Shown here: in pieces, positions 24,836-33,173 of the stretch | How positions within the stretch are numbered: the stretch's first letter is position 1 | How the letters are laid out: each line of letters begins with the position of its first letter | Translations under genes and position numbers: made by a program | The notes under the pieces: model-generated | Database searches by the model: none | What the model saw: only the letters and a program-made list of their open reading frames with translations | What the model was told of the DNA's origin: nothing | NCBI RefSeq assembly: GCF_018403265.1 | Contig: NZ_BOSI01000001.1 | Coordinates: 496,001-560,000 of the forward strand | DNA: 64,000 nucleotides | Reading direction: 5' to 3' | From: Paenibacillus sp. J31TS4 | GTDB lineage: Bacteria; Bacillota; Bacilli; Paenibacillales; NBRC-103111

Positions 24836-25044
24836 GCCGCGTATGGAGATTGCTGAAGCAAGCGCTGGCCTGCCGCCGCCAGTTTTTGGACCTGCTGGTT
24901 GGCCTCCCGCATTACGAAACCTACGTCCGGCACAGGCAGCTCCACCATCCGGGCGAGCCGATTCCGACGCGCGGCGAGTTTCTTCGCCAATGCCAGGAAG
25001 CCCGCTATGACGGCAAGGGCGGCAAAATCTCGCGCTGCTGCTAA
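24832..25044 (+). CDS. YbdD/YjiX-family small protein (DUF466)
   Basis: A 70-residue basic protein of the family encoded next to CstA or BtsT. Family features include LLVGLPHYETYVRHRQLHHP and the C-terminus ARYDGKGGKISRCC, where the RCC ending is typical. In E. coli the YbdD/YjiX partner is needed for transport by the adjacent CstA or BtsT. GGAGGAGG lies nine bases upstream of the ATG, which overlaps the cstA stop. Confidence 0.88.
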   Translation: MSRVWRLLKQALACRRQFLDLLVGLPHYETYVRHRQLHHPGEPIPTRGEFLRQCQEARYDGKGGKISRCC

Positions 25045-25076
25045 CCTATTCCAATGTTGATAAGGGAGGACTTCCG

Positions 25077-25919
25077 ATGCTCAAAGCATTAAGCCGGGCG
25101 GGACTCGGCAATGTCGGGCCGATGGAGACGTACGTGCGCAAGGCAGGCGAGTATGGCTTCCAGGGCGTGGAGGCCGGCGATCTGGCCGGCTGGCTGGCGC
25201 AAGCCGGCGAGACCCAGGCAGCTACACTGCTTGCGGAAACCGGCGTCGCCATCTGCTCATTCGGCCTGCCGGTCGAATGGCGCCACGACGAGGCTCAGTT
25301 CCGCGCGGGACTGCCCCGTCTGGCGGCCGAAGCCGAGGCGGCAGCCAGGCTCGGCTGCACCCGCTGCTGTACCTATGTGCTGCCGTCGACCGACTATCCC
25401 CCAGCCGCCTTCACGGTTACGGCCACTCGGCGGCTGCGCGCCTGCGCCGCCTACTTGCGGCCATACGGCATCCGGCTTGCGCTGGAGTTCGTCGGGCCGC
25501 ATCATCTCCGCACGCGCTGGAAGCATCCCTTCCTGTTGGAGATGAGCGAGATGCTGGAATGGGCGGACGCCATCGGCGAGCCCAATGTTGGGCTGCTGCT
25601 CGACGCCTATCACTGGTATACGACCGGGGGGACGGTTCAAGATCTTCTTGCCCTCGACGCCTCCCGCATCGTGCACGTTCACCTGAACGACGCTCCGCCG
25701 GTTCCCGTCGGGGAAGCGCTGGATAACGGCCGTCTCTACCCCGGCGAAGGTGTGATCGACCTGAAGGGCTTCCTCGGTGCGCTGCAAACGATCGGCTACG
25801 ACGGCTACGTCGCTCAGGAGATCTTGACAGTGGAGCCGCCGTCCGAATCGAGCGAGGCGCTTCTCGCCCGTTCGGCGGAAGCGTTCCGCCGGGTTTATGA
25901 GGAAGCAGGGATTCGCTGA
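25077..25919 (+). CDS. Sugar phosphate isomerase/epimerase-like TIM-barrel protein
   Basis: Cytoplasmic xylose-isomerase-like barrel of 280 residues. Probable metal ligands are visible: Glu in LALEFVGP, Asp in GLLLDAYHW, His in VHVHLNDA and Glu in VAQEILT. The family isomerises or epimerises sugars, inositols or their phosphates; the true substrate is not evident. It begins 32 bp after the ybdD-like gene with GGGAGG upstream and may be read with it, though no functional link with CstA is known. A terminator follows. Confidence 0.85.
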   Translation: MLKALSRAGLGNVGPMETYVRKAGEYGFQGVEAGDLAGWLAQAGETQAATLLAETGVAICSFGLPVEWRHDEAQFRAGLPRLAAEAEAAARLGCTRCCTYVLPSTDYPPAAFTVTATRRLRACAAYLRPYGIRLALEFVGPHHLRTRWKHPFLLEMSEMLEWADAIGEPNVGLLLDAYHWYTTGGTVQDLLALDASRIVHVHLNDAPPVPVGEALDNGRLYPGEGVIDLKGFLGALQTIGYDGYVAQEILTVEPPSESSEALLARSAEAFRRVYEEAGIR

Positions 25920-25932
25920 TCACTTGCACAAC

Positions 25933-25977
25933 AAAGCCGTTTCCATCCTCCTGACCGAGGAAGAAAACGGCTTTTTC
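25933..25977 (+). terminator. Terminator after the isomerase-like gene
   Basis: AAAGCCGTTT and AAACGGCTTT pair around a 20-base loop and are followed by TTCATTT. Confidence 0.7.
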
Positions 25978-26152
25978 ATTTGCCTGCCCGCCTCCTCTCT
26001 CTCCCAGTAACCAAACGACGATCTAACGCCGATTCAATATCTTGAACCCCATATAGTTAATTCCTATCACTTCTATACACTTTATATATTTCAACTATTA
26101 CAAGATTGGTGGTAACATTTGGGAACCAAGCACAGCGAGGAGGAGTTAGACG
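25978..26152 (+). other. AT-rich leader of the leuB-like gene
   Basis: This stretch holds an inverted repeat TTCAA-TATC-TTGAA at 26033-26046 and an AT-rich promoter zone (TATACACTTTATATATT). TTGGT and ACCAA near 26107-26130 can pair. I saw no T-box specifier loop or antiterminator, so regulation is unassigned. Confidence 0.35.
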
Positions 26153-27253
26153 ATGAAACAAGCAAGGATCGGGATTCTGCCCGGTGATGGAATCGGCCCG
26201 GAAATCATGGCAGAAGCCTGCAAGGTGATGCAGGCATTGGAACGGCAAGGAGCTTACCGCTTCACCCTAGTTCCCCTGGCAGCAGGCGGCGATGCCTACG
26301 AACGGTACGGCTGCCATCTGCCCGAGGAAACACTGCACCAGGCCCGCGGCTGCGACGCGCTGTTAAAGGGGCCTTTCGGAGGCCCTCCGCAGCAAGCGAA
26401 GCTCCCCAAATGGGCCGGGCTGGAGGAGAAGGCCATCCTCCCGCTGCGCAAGCAGTTCGAGCTGTTCGCGAACTTGAGGCCCGTGACCGTCTACCCCGAC
26501 CTTCATGCGCTCTCCCCCGTCAAGCCACATCTGCTGAATGATGTCGATCTGCTCATCGTTCGGGAGCTGACCTCGGGTCTCTACTTCGGGGAGAAAACCG
26601 AGACATTCCAGCGCGGAGACCGCGTGCATGTCGACACGGAAGCGTATGCCGAATCCGAGATTCGCCGGATTGCGGTCAGGGCGTACGAGCTGGCCCGCGG
26701 ACGCCGCCGCAAGGTGACACTCGTCGCCAAAGCCAACGTGATGACAAGCGGCAGGCTATGGCAGGAGGTTACGGCAGCCATCGCCTCCGCCTACCCGGAC
26801 GTGGAAAGCGACTATCTCCATGCCGACCATGCGGCGATGCGGCTTATCCAACAGCCCAGCCAGTTCGACGTGCTGCTCACGAGCAACCTGTTCGGCGACA
26901 TTCTATCCGACGAGGCAGCCGTCCTTCCAGGCTCGATCGGTCTCCTGCCGTCCGCCTGTCTCGGCACCGGCACGTTCGGCCTGTACGAACCGATCCATGG
27001 CTCGGCGCCCGATCTCGCGGGCCAGGAGATGGCCAACCCGATCGGGATGATCCGGTGCGTCGCTCTGATGCTGCGGCATACGTTCGAAGATGAAGCGACC
27101 GCCGATCTGGTGGAGCACGCTGTAAGGGAGACGCTTCGTGAAGGCTGGCGGACGCCCGATCTGTTCATGGAAGGGAGTGACGACCCCACACGGCGCTTAC
27201 CAACCGCGGCCATGGGGGATCGAATCGCTGCTTTGGTCGCTACCGGCGAATAA
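26153..27253 (+). CDS. leuB: 3-isopropylmalate dehydrogenase-like enzyme (LeuB family)
   Basis: NAD-dependent beta-decarboxylating dehydrogenase of 366 residues, the LeuB step of leucine synthesis or a close relative. Expected motifs are present: GILPGDGIGPEI, RELTSGLYFGEK (substrate-binding Arg and Tyr), VAKANVMTSGRLW (catalytic Lys), the metal Asp residues in NLFGDILSDEAA, and the NAD-site EPIHGSAPDLAG. Two spots differ from standard LeuB: ADHAAMRL replaces the usual VDNAAMQL, and MTSGRLW replaces LESSRLW. No other leu gene is nearby, so it may be a paralogue with another 2-alkylmalate substrate. GAGGAGGAG precedes the ATG. Confidence 0.8.
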   Translation: MKQARIGILPGDGIGPEIMAEACKVMQALERQGAYRFTLVPLAAGGDAYERYGCHLPEETLHQARGCDALLKGPFGGPPQQAKLPKWAGLEEKAILPLRKQFELFANLRPVTVYPDLHALSPVKPHLLNDVDLLIVRELTSGLYFGEKTETFQRGDRVHVDTEAYAESEIRRIAVRAYELARGRRRKVTLVAKANVMTSGRLWQEVTAAIASAYPDVESDYLHADHAAMRLIQQPSQFDVLLTSNLFGDILSDEAAVLPGSIGLLPSACLGTGTFGLYEPIHGSAPDLAGQEMANPIGMIRCVALMLRHTFEDEATADLVEHAVRETLREGWRTPDLFMEGSDDPTRRLPTAAMGDRIAALVATGE

Positions 27254-27366
27254 CGGATGGACCTTGCCGTCTCGGCCTCCTCCCTTCCCGATCCGTTGTT
27301 CCACTCTTGTAGGACGCTATCCCCTGTCTCCCTGACATGTAAACCTTACTCTCCTCCCTCATTCAA

Positions 27367-27400
27367 GCAAAGCCCCGTTCCTCCGAACGGGGCTTTGCTG
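27367..27400 (+). terminator. Hairpin terminator after the leuB-like gene
   Basis: CAAAGCCCCGTTC and GAACGGGGCTTTG form a perfect 13-bp stem around CTCC. The T run lies within the stem end. Confidence 0.65.
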
Positions 27401-27465
27401 TGCAACCGGAGACCTGTTCATCTCTAGACGAGTCGCAATATTACTTTCCTGCAAACTTTTTCTTT

Positions 27466-27494
27466 ACTACGGTTAAGTTTTGTACTATAGTTAA
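27466..27494. promoter_or_regulatory. Direct-repeat operator candidate upstream of the TetR gene
   Basis: ACTACGGTTAA (27466-27476) and ACTATAGTTAA (27484-27494) are near-identical 11-mers 18 bp apart, overlapping a possible -10 TACTAT at 27483-27488. They are placed 36-64 bp upstream of the TetR start and could be its own binding site. Confidence 0.45.
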
Positions 27495-27529
27495 TTACAA
27501 CAAATGGAAACTAAGGAAAGGAGAGTCCA

Positions 27530-28168
27530 ATGGGCGATCTGCCATTAAGAGAACGAAAAAAAGCAAAAGCAAAGCTCGCCGTCTATCAAGCCGGCATCGC
27601 CCTTATCGGCCAAAACGGCTTTCGCTCCGTATCGGTCGAGGAAATTTGCCGCCAGGCGGAAGTGTCCAAGGTGACGTTTTTCAACTTTTTCCCGCGCAAG
27701 GAGGATCTTCTCGTCTACTTCATGCGCGTTTGGCTCACCGAGCGGGTGCTTGAGCTTGAGGAAGAGCCGCTTCGCGGCGTCGCTGCCTTTCGCCACCTGC
27801 TGGTCAAGGTGCACGAATGCTCCCAGACCGAGCCCGGCCTCATGCCGAGCCTGATCTCTCTATTGGCGGAGCTTCGGATGCATCCCTGTGTTCCGGACTT
27901 GAGCGAAGCGGAGATTGCCCTTCTCTTTCCCGGCCGCGAACGCATCGCACAGGCGAATCCCGATATGTTCCAGCTGTTCGACGAGTGGGCCCGGGAGGCT
28001 GCGGAGGACGGCGAGCTCAGGGAAGGATTGGAGCCGGAGCTGGTCGTCCCAAGCTGGTTCAGCGTCTTCTACGGAGCCTTCCTGACGGCCTATCTTTATC
28101 GGGCGGACAGCGTGCTGGACGTTTATGATGCGCATTTGCGCTTATTTGTTCGAGAAAAGGAGCAGTGA
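27530..28168 (+). CDS. TetR/AcrR-family regulator
   Basis: Repressor of 212 residues with the helix-turn-helix near residues 30-62 (SVEEICRQAEVSKVTFFNFFPRK) and a variable ligand domain. AAGGAGAG lies six bases before the ATG. It is followed six bases later by a DUF4188 gene that it probably controls. The ligand is not predictable. Confidence 0.9.
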   Translation: MGDLPLRERKKAKAKLAVYQAGIALIGQNGFRSVSVEEICRQAEVSKVTFFNFFPRKEDLLVYFMRVWLTERVLELEEEPLRGVAAFRHLLVKVHECSQTEPGLMPSLISLLAELRMHPCVPDLSEAEIALLFPGRERIAQANPDMFQLFDEWAREAAEDGELREGLEPELVVPSWFSVFYGAFLTAYLYRADSVLDVYDAHLRLFVREKEQ

Positions 28169-28173
28169 GACCT

Positions 28174-28686
28174 ATGGCAACCGTCATTCCTGGCCGGTAC
28201 ACGGCCGAGCTGGAGGGCCCGTTCGTCGTTTTCATGATCGGCATGCGCATCAACCGTTTGTGGGCCGTACACAAGTGGCTCCCGGTCTTCCGGGCAATGA
28301 CCCCGATGATGAAGGAGCTGTATACAAACAAGGAGGAGCTGGGCTTCCTCGATGCGAGTTTCTACTTGTCAGCCAGGGGCCCGATGATCGTGCAGTATTG
28401 GCGATCGTTCGAGCACTTGGAGCAGTATGCCCGCCAGGGCGCTCACCACCTTCAGGCATGGCGCGACTTCAACCGCAAGGTAGGGACCAGCGGCACCGTG
28501 GGTATTTGGCACGAAACCTATCTGGTCGAGGACGGCCGGTATGAGTGTCTGTACAACAACATGCCTCGCTTCGGTCTGGCTCGCGCCGGCGGCCATTTGC
28601 CCGCCCTCGGCCGCCGGGAGACGGCCGCCCGGCGTTTGGGACAGAACAACGAGCCCGCCGTCCCGTCTCCTCCTAATCCTGCCTAG
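28174..28686 (+). CDS. DUF4188-family protein (monooxygenase-like)
   Basis: A 170-residue protein of the DUF4188 family, distantly related to dimeric alpha/beta-barrel haem proteins such as phenylacetaldoxime dehydratase. The family core is visible: GRYTAELEGPFVVFMIGMRIN, WRSFEHLEQYAR and HETYLV. The final ~25 residues are low-complexity. It directly follows the TetR gene, so it is probably an inducible detoxification or stress enzyme. The ATG at 28174 is preferred over the GTG at 28165, which sits on top of the AGGAG site. Confidence 0.8.
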   Translation: MATVIPGRYTAELEGPFVVFMIGMRINRLWAVHKWLPVFRAMTPMMKELYTNKEELGFLDASFYLSARGPMIVQYWRSFEHLEQYARQGAHHLQAWRDFNRKVGTSGTVGIWHETYLVEDGRYECLYNNMPRFGLARAGGHLPALGRRETAARRLGQNNEPAVPSPPNPA

Positions 28687-28713
28687 CTTACGAAATACCC
28701 GGTTGGCCTGGCA

Positions 28714-28758
28714 AACAAACACACCCCGCGGAGCCAAGCTCCGTGGGGTGCTGTGTTT
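28714..28758 (+). terminator. Terminator after the DUF4188 gene
   Basis: CACCCCGCGGAGC and GCTCCGTGGGGTG form a 13-bp stem (one G-T pair) around CAA. Flanking AAACA and TGTTT extend it. Confidence 0.8.
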
Positions 28759-28802
28759 CTGTATGCGCCTAGATGGAGGCGTGACGGTGGAGCCGATGAG
28801 CC

Positions 28803-30470
28803 TTAAGCCAAAGCGCCCGTCGGTTCCCCGATGAGCCGGTTGATCTGCTCCCGCTTGCGCAGAAGCCACTCCATGCTTCGGGGATATTCGCGGAAGGTAA
28901 TCGGCTGGTCCAGCTCCTCCTCGAGCAGCTGAAGCACCCGCTCCCGGCCGATACGCGACTCGAGCAGCTCCAGCGCGCGCAAATCCTGCAGGGCGTCGTA
29001 GAAGACGGCGAGACGCAGCGATTCCACCGGCCGGCCGTCCTCGCCGGGATAGACGACAAAGGCGTCACCGGACGGGAAGCCGTAGCCCGCATCCGTCACC
29101 CGGTAAGGATCGATGGCACGCGTCGAATATTGAGCGTTCCAGAAGTTGTATCCCCAATGAAGGAAGCCGGCGATTTGGAATTTGTACAGCTGCATGCCGA
29201 GAATCCGGTTGCGGGAGGACGGCATGCAGAAGAACCGGTTCGCCACTTCCTTGTACTGCGAGCAGCAATAATAGGTCCAGAGCTCGGGCACGTTGTTCTC
29301 GAGGAAGGGCTCGATATGGTTGCTCGCGGGAATCGGGCGGCGAACGCTTCCCGTCTCGTAGAACTTATAACTGGACAGCGCATCGATAACCGGGAAGTCG
29401 TTCAGGTGCTTGCTCAGGATGTCGCTTGCGCTCCGGTACGTTTCGAGATGATCGGCGTGCGGCTCGTCTGATACATGGAACCAACAGCGGGAAGCGATGC
29501 CCGCTTCCTTCAGATAGTCGACGAGCTCTGGGAGAAACTGGTCCAGGAACGTCCGGTATTCCTCGCCGTGCGCATCCGTTTCCCAGCCGAACAGCTTCTT
29601 CTCCTCGCCATCGACCGTAGCGATGATCTTGGGGGCATGCTTAGCTCCCCACTGTGTGAACAGATGGGAGCATTCGAAGTTCCGGATGCCCGCTTCCTCG
29701 CACATGTCGATCCATCGTTGCAGCCGGTCGAATCCGAACGTATAACGGTCTCCGTCCCGCTTCACGTCTACGAGCTGGACGGTCCGGCGCTCACCGCCGA
29801 CGGCCGTATCGAGCGGCGGCGTGAAGAGCGGCGTCAGCACCATGTTCATCCCGTTGTCGGCAGCCGTCTGCAGGTAGGCGCGCATCTGCTCCCAATGGGC
29901 TTCGCTGAACACCTCTTCCCCGTAATAATTCGCAAGACAGTCCGCATGGAACCAGTTGGTGTACAGCAGCTTCTGCTCCGGCAGCTCCGCCTGCAGCACC
30001 TCCAGCTCGAAGCTCTCCTCCGCCAGCCGGGTGCCGTCTTCCTGTACGAAACGGACGCGGATCGGATAGACCTCCGGCGCCTGTTCGCCGCTTAGCTCTA
30101 CGGTGATCCAGACGGAGCGCCACTGGTGCGGCACGGCTGTCAGCCCTTCTCGTTCGGTAATGGAAAAGAGAGGATCGGGATAGAGGCCGGGCGTAGACCG
30201 GAGCACGTCGGCATCATGGTCGGCGTAGACCGGCATCTCAGACGGCGCCAACCCCACGTTGCGAACGCGGATCACATCCGCGAGAGCCGATTCGATCTCT
30301 ACTTTGACTTTTTTGAGCAAACGGTCGGACCGGTAGGCGACCTGGAAGTGAAACCGCTCGTTGCGGAGCACAGAGGCGCGCGGGTAGGTCGAATCCTTCA
30401 AGTCTTCATCGGCGAACACCTTCGACAGGGAACTGAGCGTGCGGGTTTGCAGCGAAACCGGATTGGTCAA
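28803..30470 (-). CDS. DUF4091-domain protein, putative glycoside hydrolase-like
   Basis: Cytoplasmic protein of 555 residues. The N-terminal region (1 to about 170) is a beta-rich domain, the middle resembles a TIM barrel with possible acids in WFHVSDEPHADHLETY, and the C-terminal DUF4091 domain ends with FLHWGYNFWNAQYS and GDAFVVYPGEDG. Related proteins occur in saccharide-use clusters. Start TTG at 30470 is set by AGGAGG eight bases upstream; a TTG at 30512 lacks a ribosome site. No signal peptide, so the substrate would be an imported oligosaccharide. The divergent-style operator zone and the next GntR/LacI gene suggest local control. Confidence 0.75.
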   Translation of the reverse strand: MTNPVSLQTRTLSSLSKVFADEDLKDSTYPRASVLRNERFHFQVAYRSDRLLKKVKVEIESALADVIRVRNVGLAPSEMPVYADHDADVLRSTPGLYPDPLFSITEREGLTAVPHQWRSVWITVELSGEQAPEVYPIRVRFVQEDGTRLAEESFELEVLQAELPEQKLLYTNWFHADCLANYYGEEVFSEAHWEQMRAYLQTAADNGMNMVLTPLFTPPLDTAVGGERRTVQLVDVKRDGDRYTFGFDRLQRWIDMCEEAGIRNFECSHLFTQWGAKHAPKIIATVDGEEKKLFGWETDAHGEEYRTFLDQFLPELVDYLKEAGIASRCWFHVSDEPHADHLETYRSASDILSKHLNDFPVIDALSSYKFYETGSVRRPIPASNHIEPFLENNVPELWTYYCCSQYKEVANRFFCMPSSRNRILGMQLYKFQIAGFLHWGYNFWNAQYSTRAIDPYRVTDAGYGFPSGDAFVVYPGEDGRPVESLRLAVFYDALQDLRALELLESRIGRERVLQLLEEELDQPITFREYPRSMEWLLRKREQINRLIGEPTGALA

Positions 30471-30666
30471 AACAGACTCCTCCTCTTCTTGGACAGAAAT
30501 TCGGATTCCCAAATGATAACGCCTTCATTGTATCATCGTTTGGTTTCGTTTGAATAGCCTTCATGGCAATCTCCGAACAAAAACGATCGAAAATGGAACC
30601 AAACGGGCAAAAACCGTTGCTTCTGTTGTCTCACAAAGCCGCTTGCGTTGCCTGCAGCGCACACGC
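30471..30666 (-). promoter_or_regulatory. Promoter zone of the DUF4091 gene
   Basis: A minus-strand -10 TACAAT lies at 30532-30527. Just upstream CGTTTG occurs twice (30537-30542, 30547-30552) around GTTT, and a related GGAACCAAACGG lies at 30594-30605. These repeats may bind the GntR/LacI regulator encoded next to it. The -35 is poor, as in activated or repressed promoters. Confidence 0.4.
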
Positions 30667-30690
30667 CAAAGAGGCGGGCGCTAGCCCGCC
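30667..30690 (-). terminator. Terminator overlapping the regulator stop codon
   Basis: GGCGGGC-GCTA-GCCCGCC is a perfect 7-bp GC stem followed on the minus strand by TCTTTGG. The stop codon TAG is within the loop. Confidence 0.5.
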
Positions 30691-31883
30691 CCGCCTACGC
30701 ATTGCCGCTCCAGACGCAGGCCGCATGCCGTCATATCCTTGACCGACTCCCGCTCGACGATCGGCGTCCGCAGCTTGACCGTCAACGCCCCTTCCTTCGA
30801 GCGGCCGATCCTGCTCATGAGCAGCCGGACCGCCGACTGACCTAGCTGGACCGCCGACTGCCGGGCCGTCGTTAGAGGCACCGGGACGTAGGCCGCAACC
30901 GGATGATCGCAGAAGCCGACGATCGACAACCGGTCCGGCACACTGATATGAAGACTTTTGCACGTATAGTAGGCTTGAGCCGCCAAATAATCGTTCACAC
31001 AAACGAGAGCGGTCAGCTGGGGATTCGACGCAAGGAATGCCTGCAGTGTCCGGTTCGCTTCGCGCGGATCCGCTGCCAACTGGGCTTCCAGGCAGATTTG
31101 CCCCGTCCGGATCGGAAGCCCGTGATCGAGGTGCGCCTGCACGTAAGCCTGGTAGCGTTCCTCCCGGCTGCTGACACCCTCGAACGAAGTAGACAGATAG
31201 CCGATCTGCCGGTGTCCTTTTTGCAGCAGCAGCCGCATCAGTTGATAGACGCCGTAAAAATGATCGTGACAGACGCTGTCCAGCTCCATCCCCCGGACCA
31301 GCCGGTCGAGCAGCACGAGCGGATACCGGTTTTCGCGCAGCTCCTCAAGGATGGCGCTGCCGGCCAAGCCGCCGCGCGAGAACAACAGGATGCCTGCCGC
31401 CTTCGTCTGGCGGACGAGACGCTCGAGGCACGCGGCCTCGTCCTCCCGGCTCGCGGTGATCACCACGACCAGCTCGGCCTGATGCTGGCGGAGCTCGCTT
31501 TCTACCGCCGCAACGATTCCGCCTATGTATTCATCCAGATTCGGAACGACGATCGCGATTAAGGTAGGCGCCCGATCTTCCTGGCTGGGCGCCTGCCCGC
31601 TCCCCCCTGCATCGGCAACCGCTTGCAAATCGGCGGGGAGCGGTGCATCCGCGAGGAACGTTCCCCGTCTGGGAAGCCGATAGACGATTCCTTGTTTCGC
31701 CAGCGTCTCCAGCGCGAGTTTAGCCGTCATCCGGCTCACCTTGAACCGCTTCGAGAGCTCTCCCTCCGACGGTACGGGCTCATGCGGTTTGAGCTGGCGC
31801 GCCCGAATGATGTCCATCACCTGCTCCGCCAAATGATGATACATCAACCGGGAGGTCGAATCGGTATTGCTTGTCTTGTCCAC
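30681..31883 (-). CDS. GntR/LacI hybrid transcriptional regulator (AraR-like architecture)
   Basis: Regulator of about 400 residues combining an N-terminal GntR winged helix (about 15-80; PVPSEGELSKRFKVSRMTAKLALETLAKQG) with a C-terminal LacI/periplasmic-binding-type sugar sensor (about 110-390; IAIVVPNLDEYIGGIV, VCVNDYLAAQAYY, PLTTARQSAVQLGQSAVRLL). This is the domain order of AraR. The start GTG at 31883 is chosen because GAGGTGA lies seven bases upstream. It likely senses a sugar and controls itself and the DUF4091 gene. Confidence 0.88.
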   Translation of the reverse strand: MDKTSNTDSTSRLMYHHLAEQVMDIIRARQLKPHEPVPSEGELSKRFKVSRMTAKLALETLAKQGIVYRLPRRGTFLADAPLPADLQAVADAGGSGQAPSQEDRAPTLIAIVVPNLDEYIGGIVAAVESELRQHQAELVVVITASREDEAACLERLVRQTKAAGILLFSRGGLAGSAILEELRENRYPLVLLDRLVRGMELDSVCHDHFYGVYQLMRLLLQKGHRQIGYLSTSFEGVSSREERYQAYVQAHLDHGLPIRTGQICLEAQLAADPREANRTLQAFLASNPQLTALVCVNDYLAAQAYYTCKSLHISVPDRLSIVGFCDHPVAAYVPVPLTTARQSAVQLGQSAVRLLMSRIGRSKEGALTVKLRTPIVERESVKDMTACGLRLERQCVGGAG

Positions 31884-32172
31884 TGTGCCGTCACCTCTGC
31901 CGTTAGAATCGGATTCGGAATGGTGCCTCAGCTGCAAGTTCTCATTGCCGGGGTACCTCTACACTTGCCATCGTATAGCAATGCTTCACTCCTGTAAATC
32001 CCTAGCGCCCAAAAATCGCCCCCCGCTCCGAAATCGTTTCGTTAAGGTCCAGGTTCGATGCAAAAATTGACAGGAAACGGCTCCGATTCGAGGAGTCCGT
32101 CTTCCGGGCCGGTCTTCCACAAAGCGCATTCAGGGCGAACGTGCTTTGTTTGAGCGGCGGGCTAGAGACCAT
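31884..32172. other. Intergenic region upstream of the GntR/LacI gene
   Basis: About 290 bp without a gene. CGAAATCGTTTCG at 32029-32041 is a perfect inverted repeat of LacI/cre style and could be the regulator's own operator. Nothing else recognised. Confidence 0.35.
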
Positions 32173-32199
32173 AAAAAAAACAGGCGGGATCCCGCCTGT
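32173..32199 (-). terminator. Terminator of the UPF0173 gene
   Basis: ACAGGCGGGATCCCGCCTGT is a perfect hairpin followed on the minus strand by eight T residues. Confidence 0.85.
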
Positions 32200-32290
32200 C
32201 CAAGTAATAGGTTCCGATGCCCCTGCTCATTGCTTAACTAGCGGGATCGGACGTCTGTTTGTTCGCGCTTGGTCCCGGGTCTGCCGTCCG

Positions 32291-32974
32291 TTAGAGCTCC
32301 AGGCTCTCTCCGATCGCAAGCACCTGCCCGCGCAGCCCCGATTCCTCGAGGGTAGAGACGAATCGGTGGGGGTCCTGCTGGATGGCTGGGAACGTGTTGT
32401 AGTGGATCGGAATGACAACATTGGCGCCGATCCAGCGTGCCGCCAGAGCCGCATCTTCGGGACCCATCGTATAGTTGTCACCGATCGGCAGCGCCGCGGC
32501 GTCGATCCGGTTTCGCTCCCCGATCAGCTTCATGTCGCCGAACAAAGCGGTGTCCCCCGCGTGATACAGGGTTTTGCCCCCCATAGTCAAGAGAAGGCCC
32601 ATCGGCTGGCCTGCGTAAACCAGCTGCCCGTCGACTTCGACAGAGGAGCTGTGGAAGGCTAGCGTGAATTTGACGGCGAAGCCGTCAAAGGTGTAAGACC
32701 CGCCGGTGTTCATGCCGTGCGCCTTGGCCCCCTGGCGCGCGCAGATGCCCGCCAGCTCGGCATTGGAGATGACCGGGCAGTCGTTCGCTTTGGCAATCTC
32801 CAGCGTATCCCCGAAATGGTCTCCGTGACCGTGCGTGAGCAGAACGGCATCCACACGGATCTCTTCCGGCCTGATTCCGGCCTTGGGATTGCCAGACAGG
32901 AACGGGTCGATGATGACGCTCTTCCCCTCATGCTCCACATACAAACAAGAATGGCCGTAGTAAGTAAGTTTCAA
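32291..32974 (-). CDS. UPF0173 metallo-beta-lactamase-fold hydrolase
   Basis: Cytoplasmic metal-dependent hydrolase of 227 residues. Metal ligands of the fold are visible: THGHGDHFGD (His-x-His-x-Asp-His), His in LAFHSSS, Asp in YHAGDTALFGDM and His in IPIHYNTF. N-terminal signature MKLTYYGHSCLYVE. The family's substrate is unknown. AAGGAGGAG precedes the ATG. Single-gene unit with its own terminator. Confidence 0.9.
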   Translation of the reverse strand: MKLTYYGHSCLYVEHEGKSVIIDPFLSGNPKAGIRPEEIRVDAVLLTHGHGDHFGDTLEIAKANDCPVISNAELAGICARQGAKAHGMNTGGSYTFDGFAVKFTLAFHSSSVEVDGQLVYAGQPMGLLLTMGGKTLYHAGDTALFGDMKLIGERNRIDAAALPIGDNYTMGPEDAALAARWIGANVVIPIHYNTFPAIQQDPHRFVSTLEESGLRGQVLAIGESLEL

Positions 32975-33173
32975 GCGATTCTCCTCCTTAGCGGATAGGA
33001 TGGTTTGTACCGGTTCTCACCCTCTCTATTCTAAAGAACGGGAAGCACAAACTCAAATCGCCTGCGCCTGGGCGGCCGCCCAATCGGATGCAGCATATGG
33101 GCATATAGTGGACCCATAAGGACGCTAGCCTACTGGTCCTGTCAGTCGGCTGGCCATGAAAGGATGATTGCTC

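Noticed and set aside
26100-26152. T-box leader before the leuB-like gene
   Set aside because: GGTGGTAACAT and the TTGGT/ACCAA pairing recall a T-box, but there is no full T-box motif, specifier loop or terminator.
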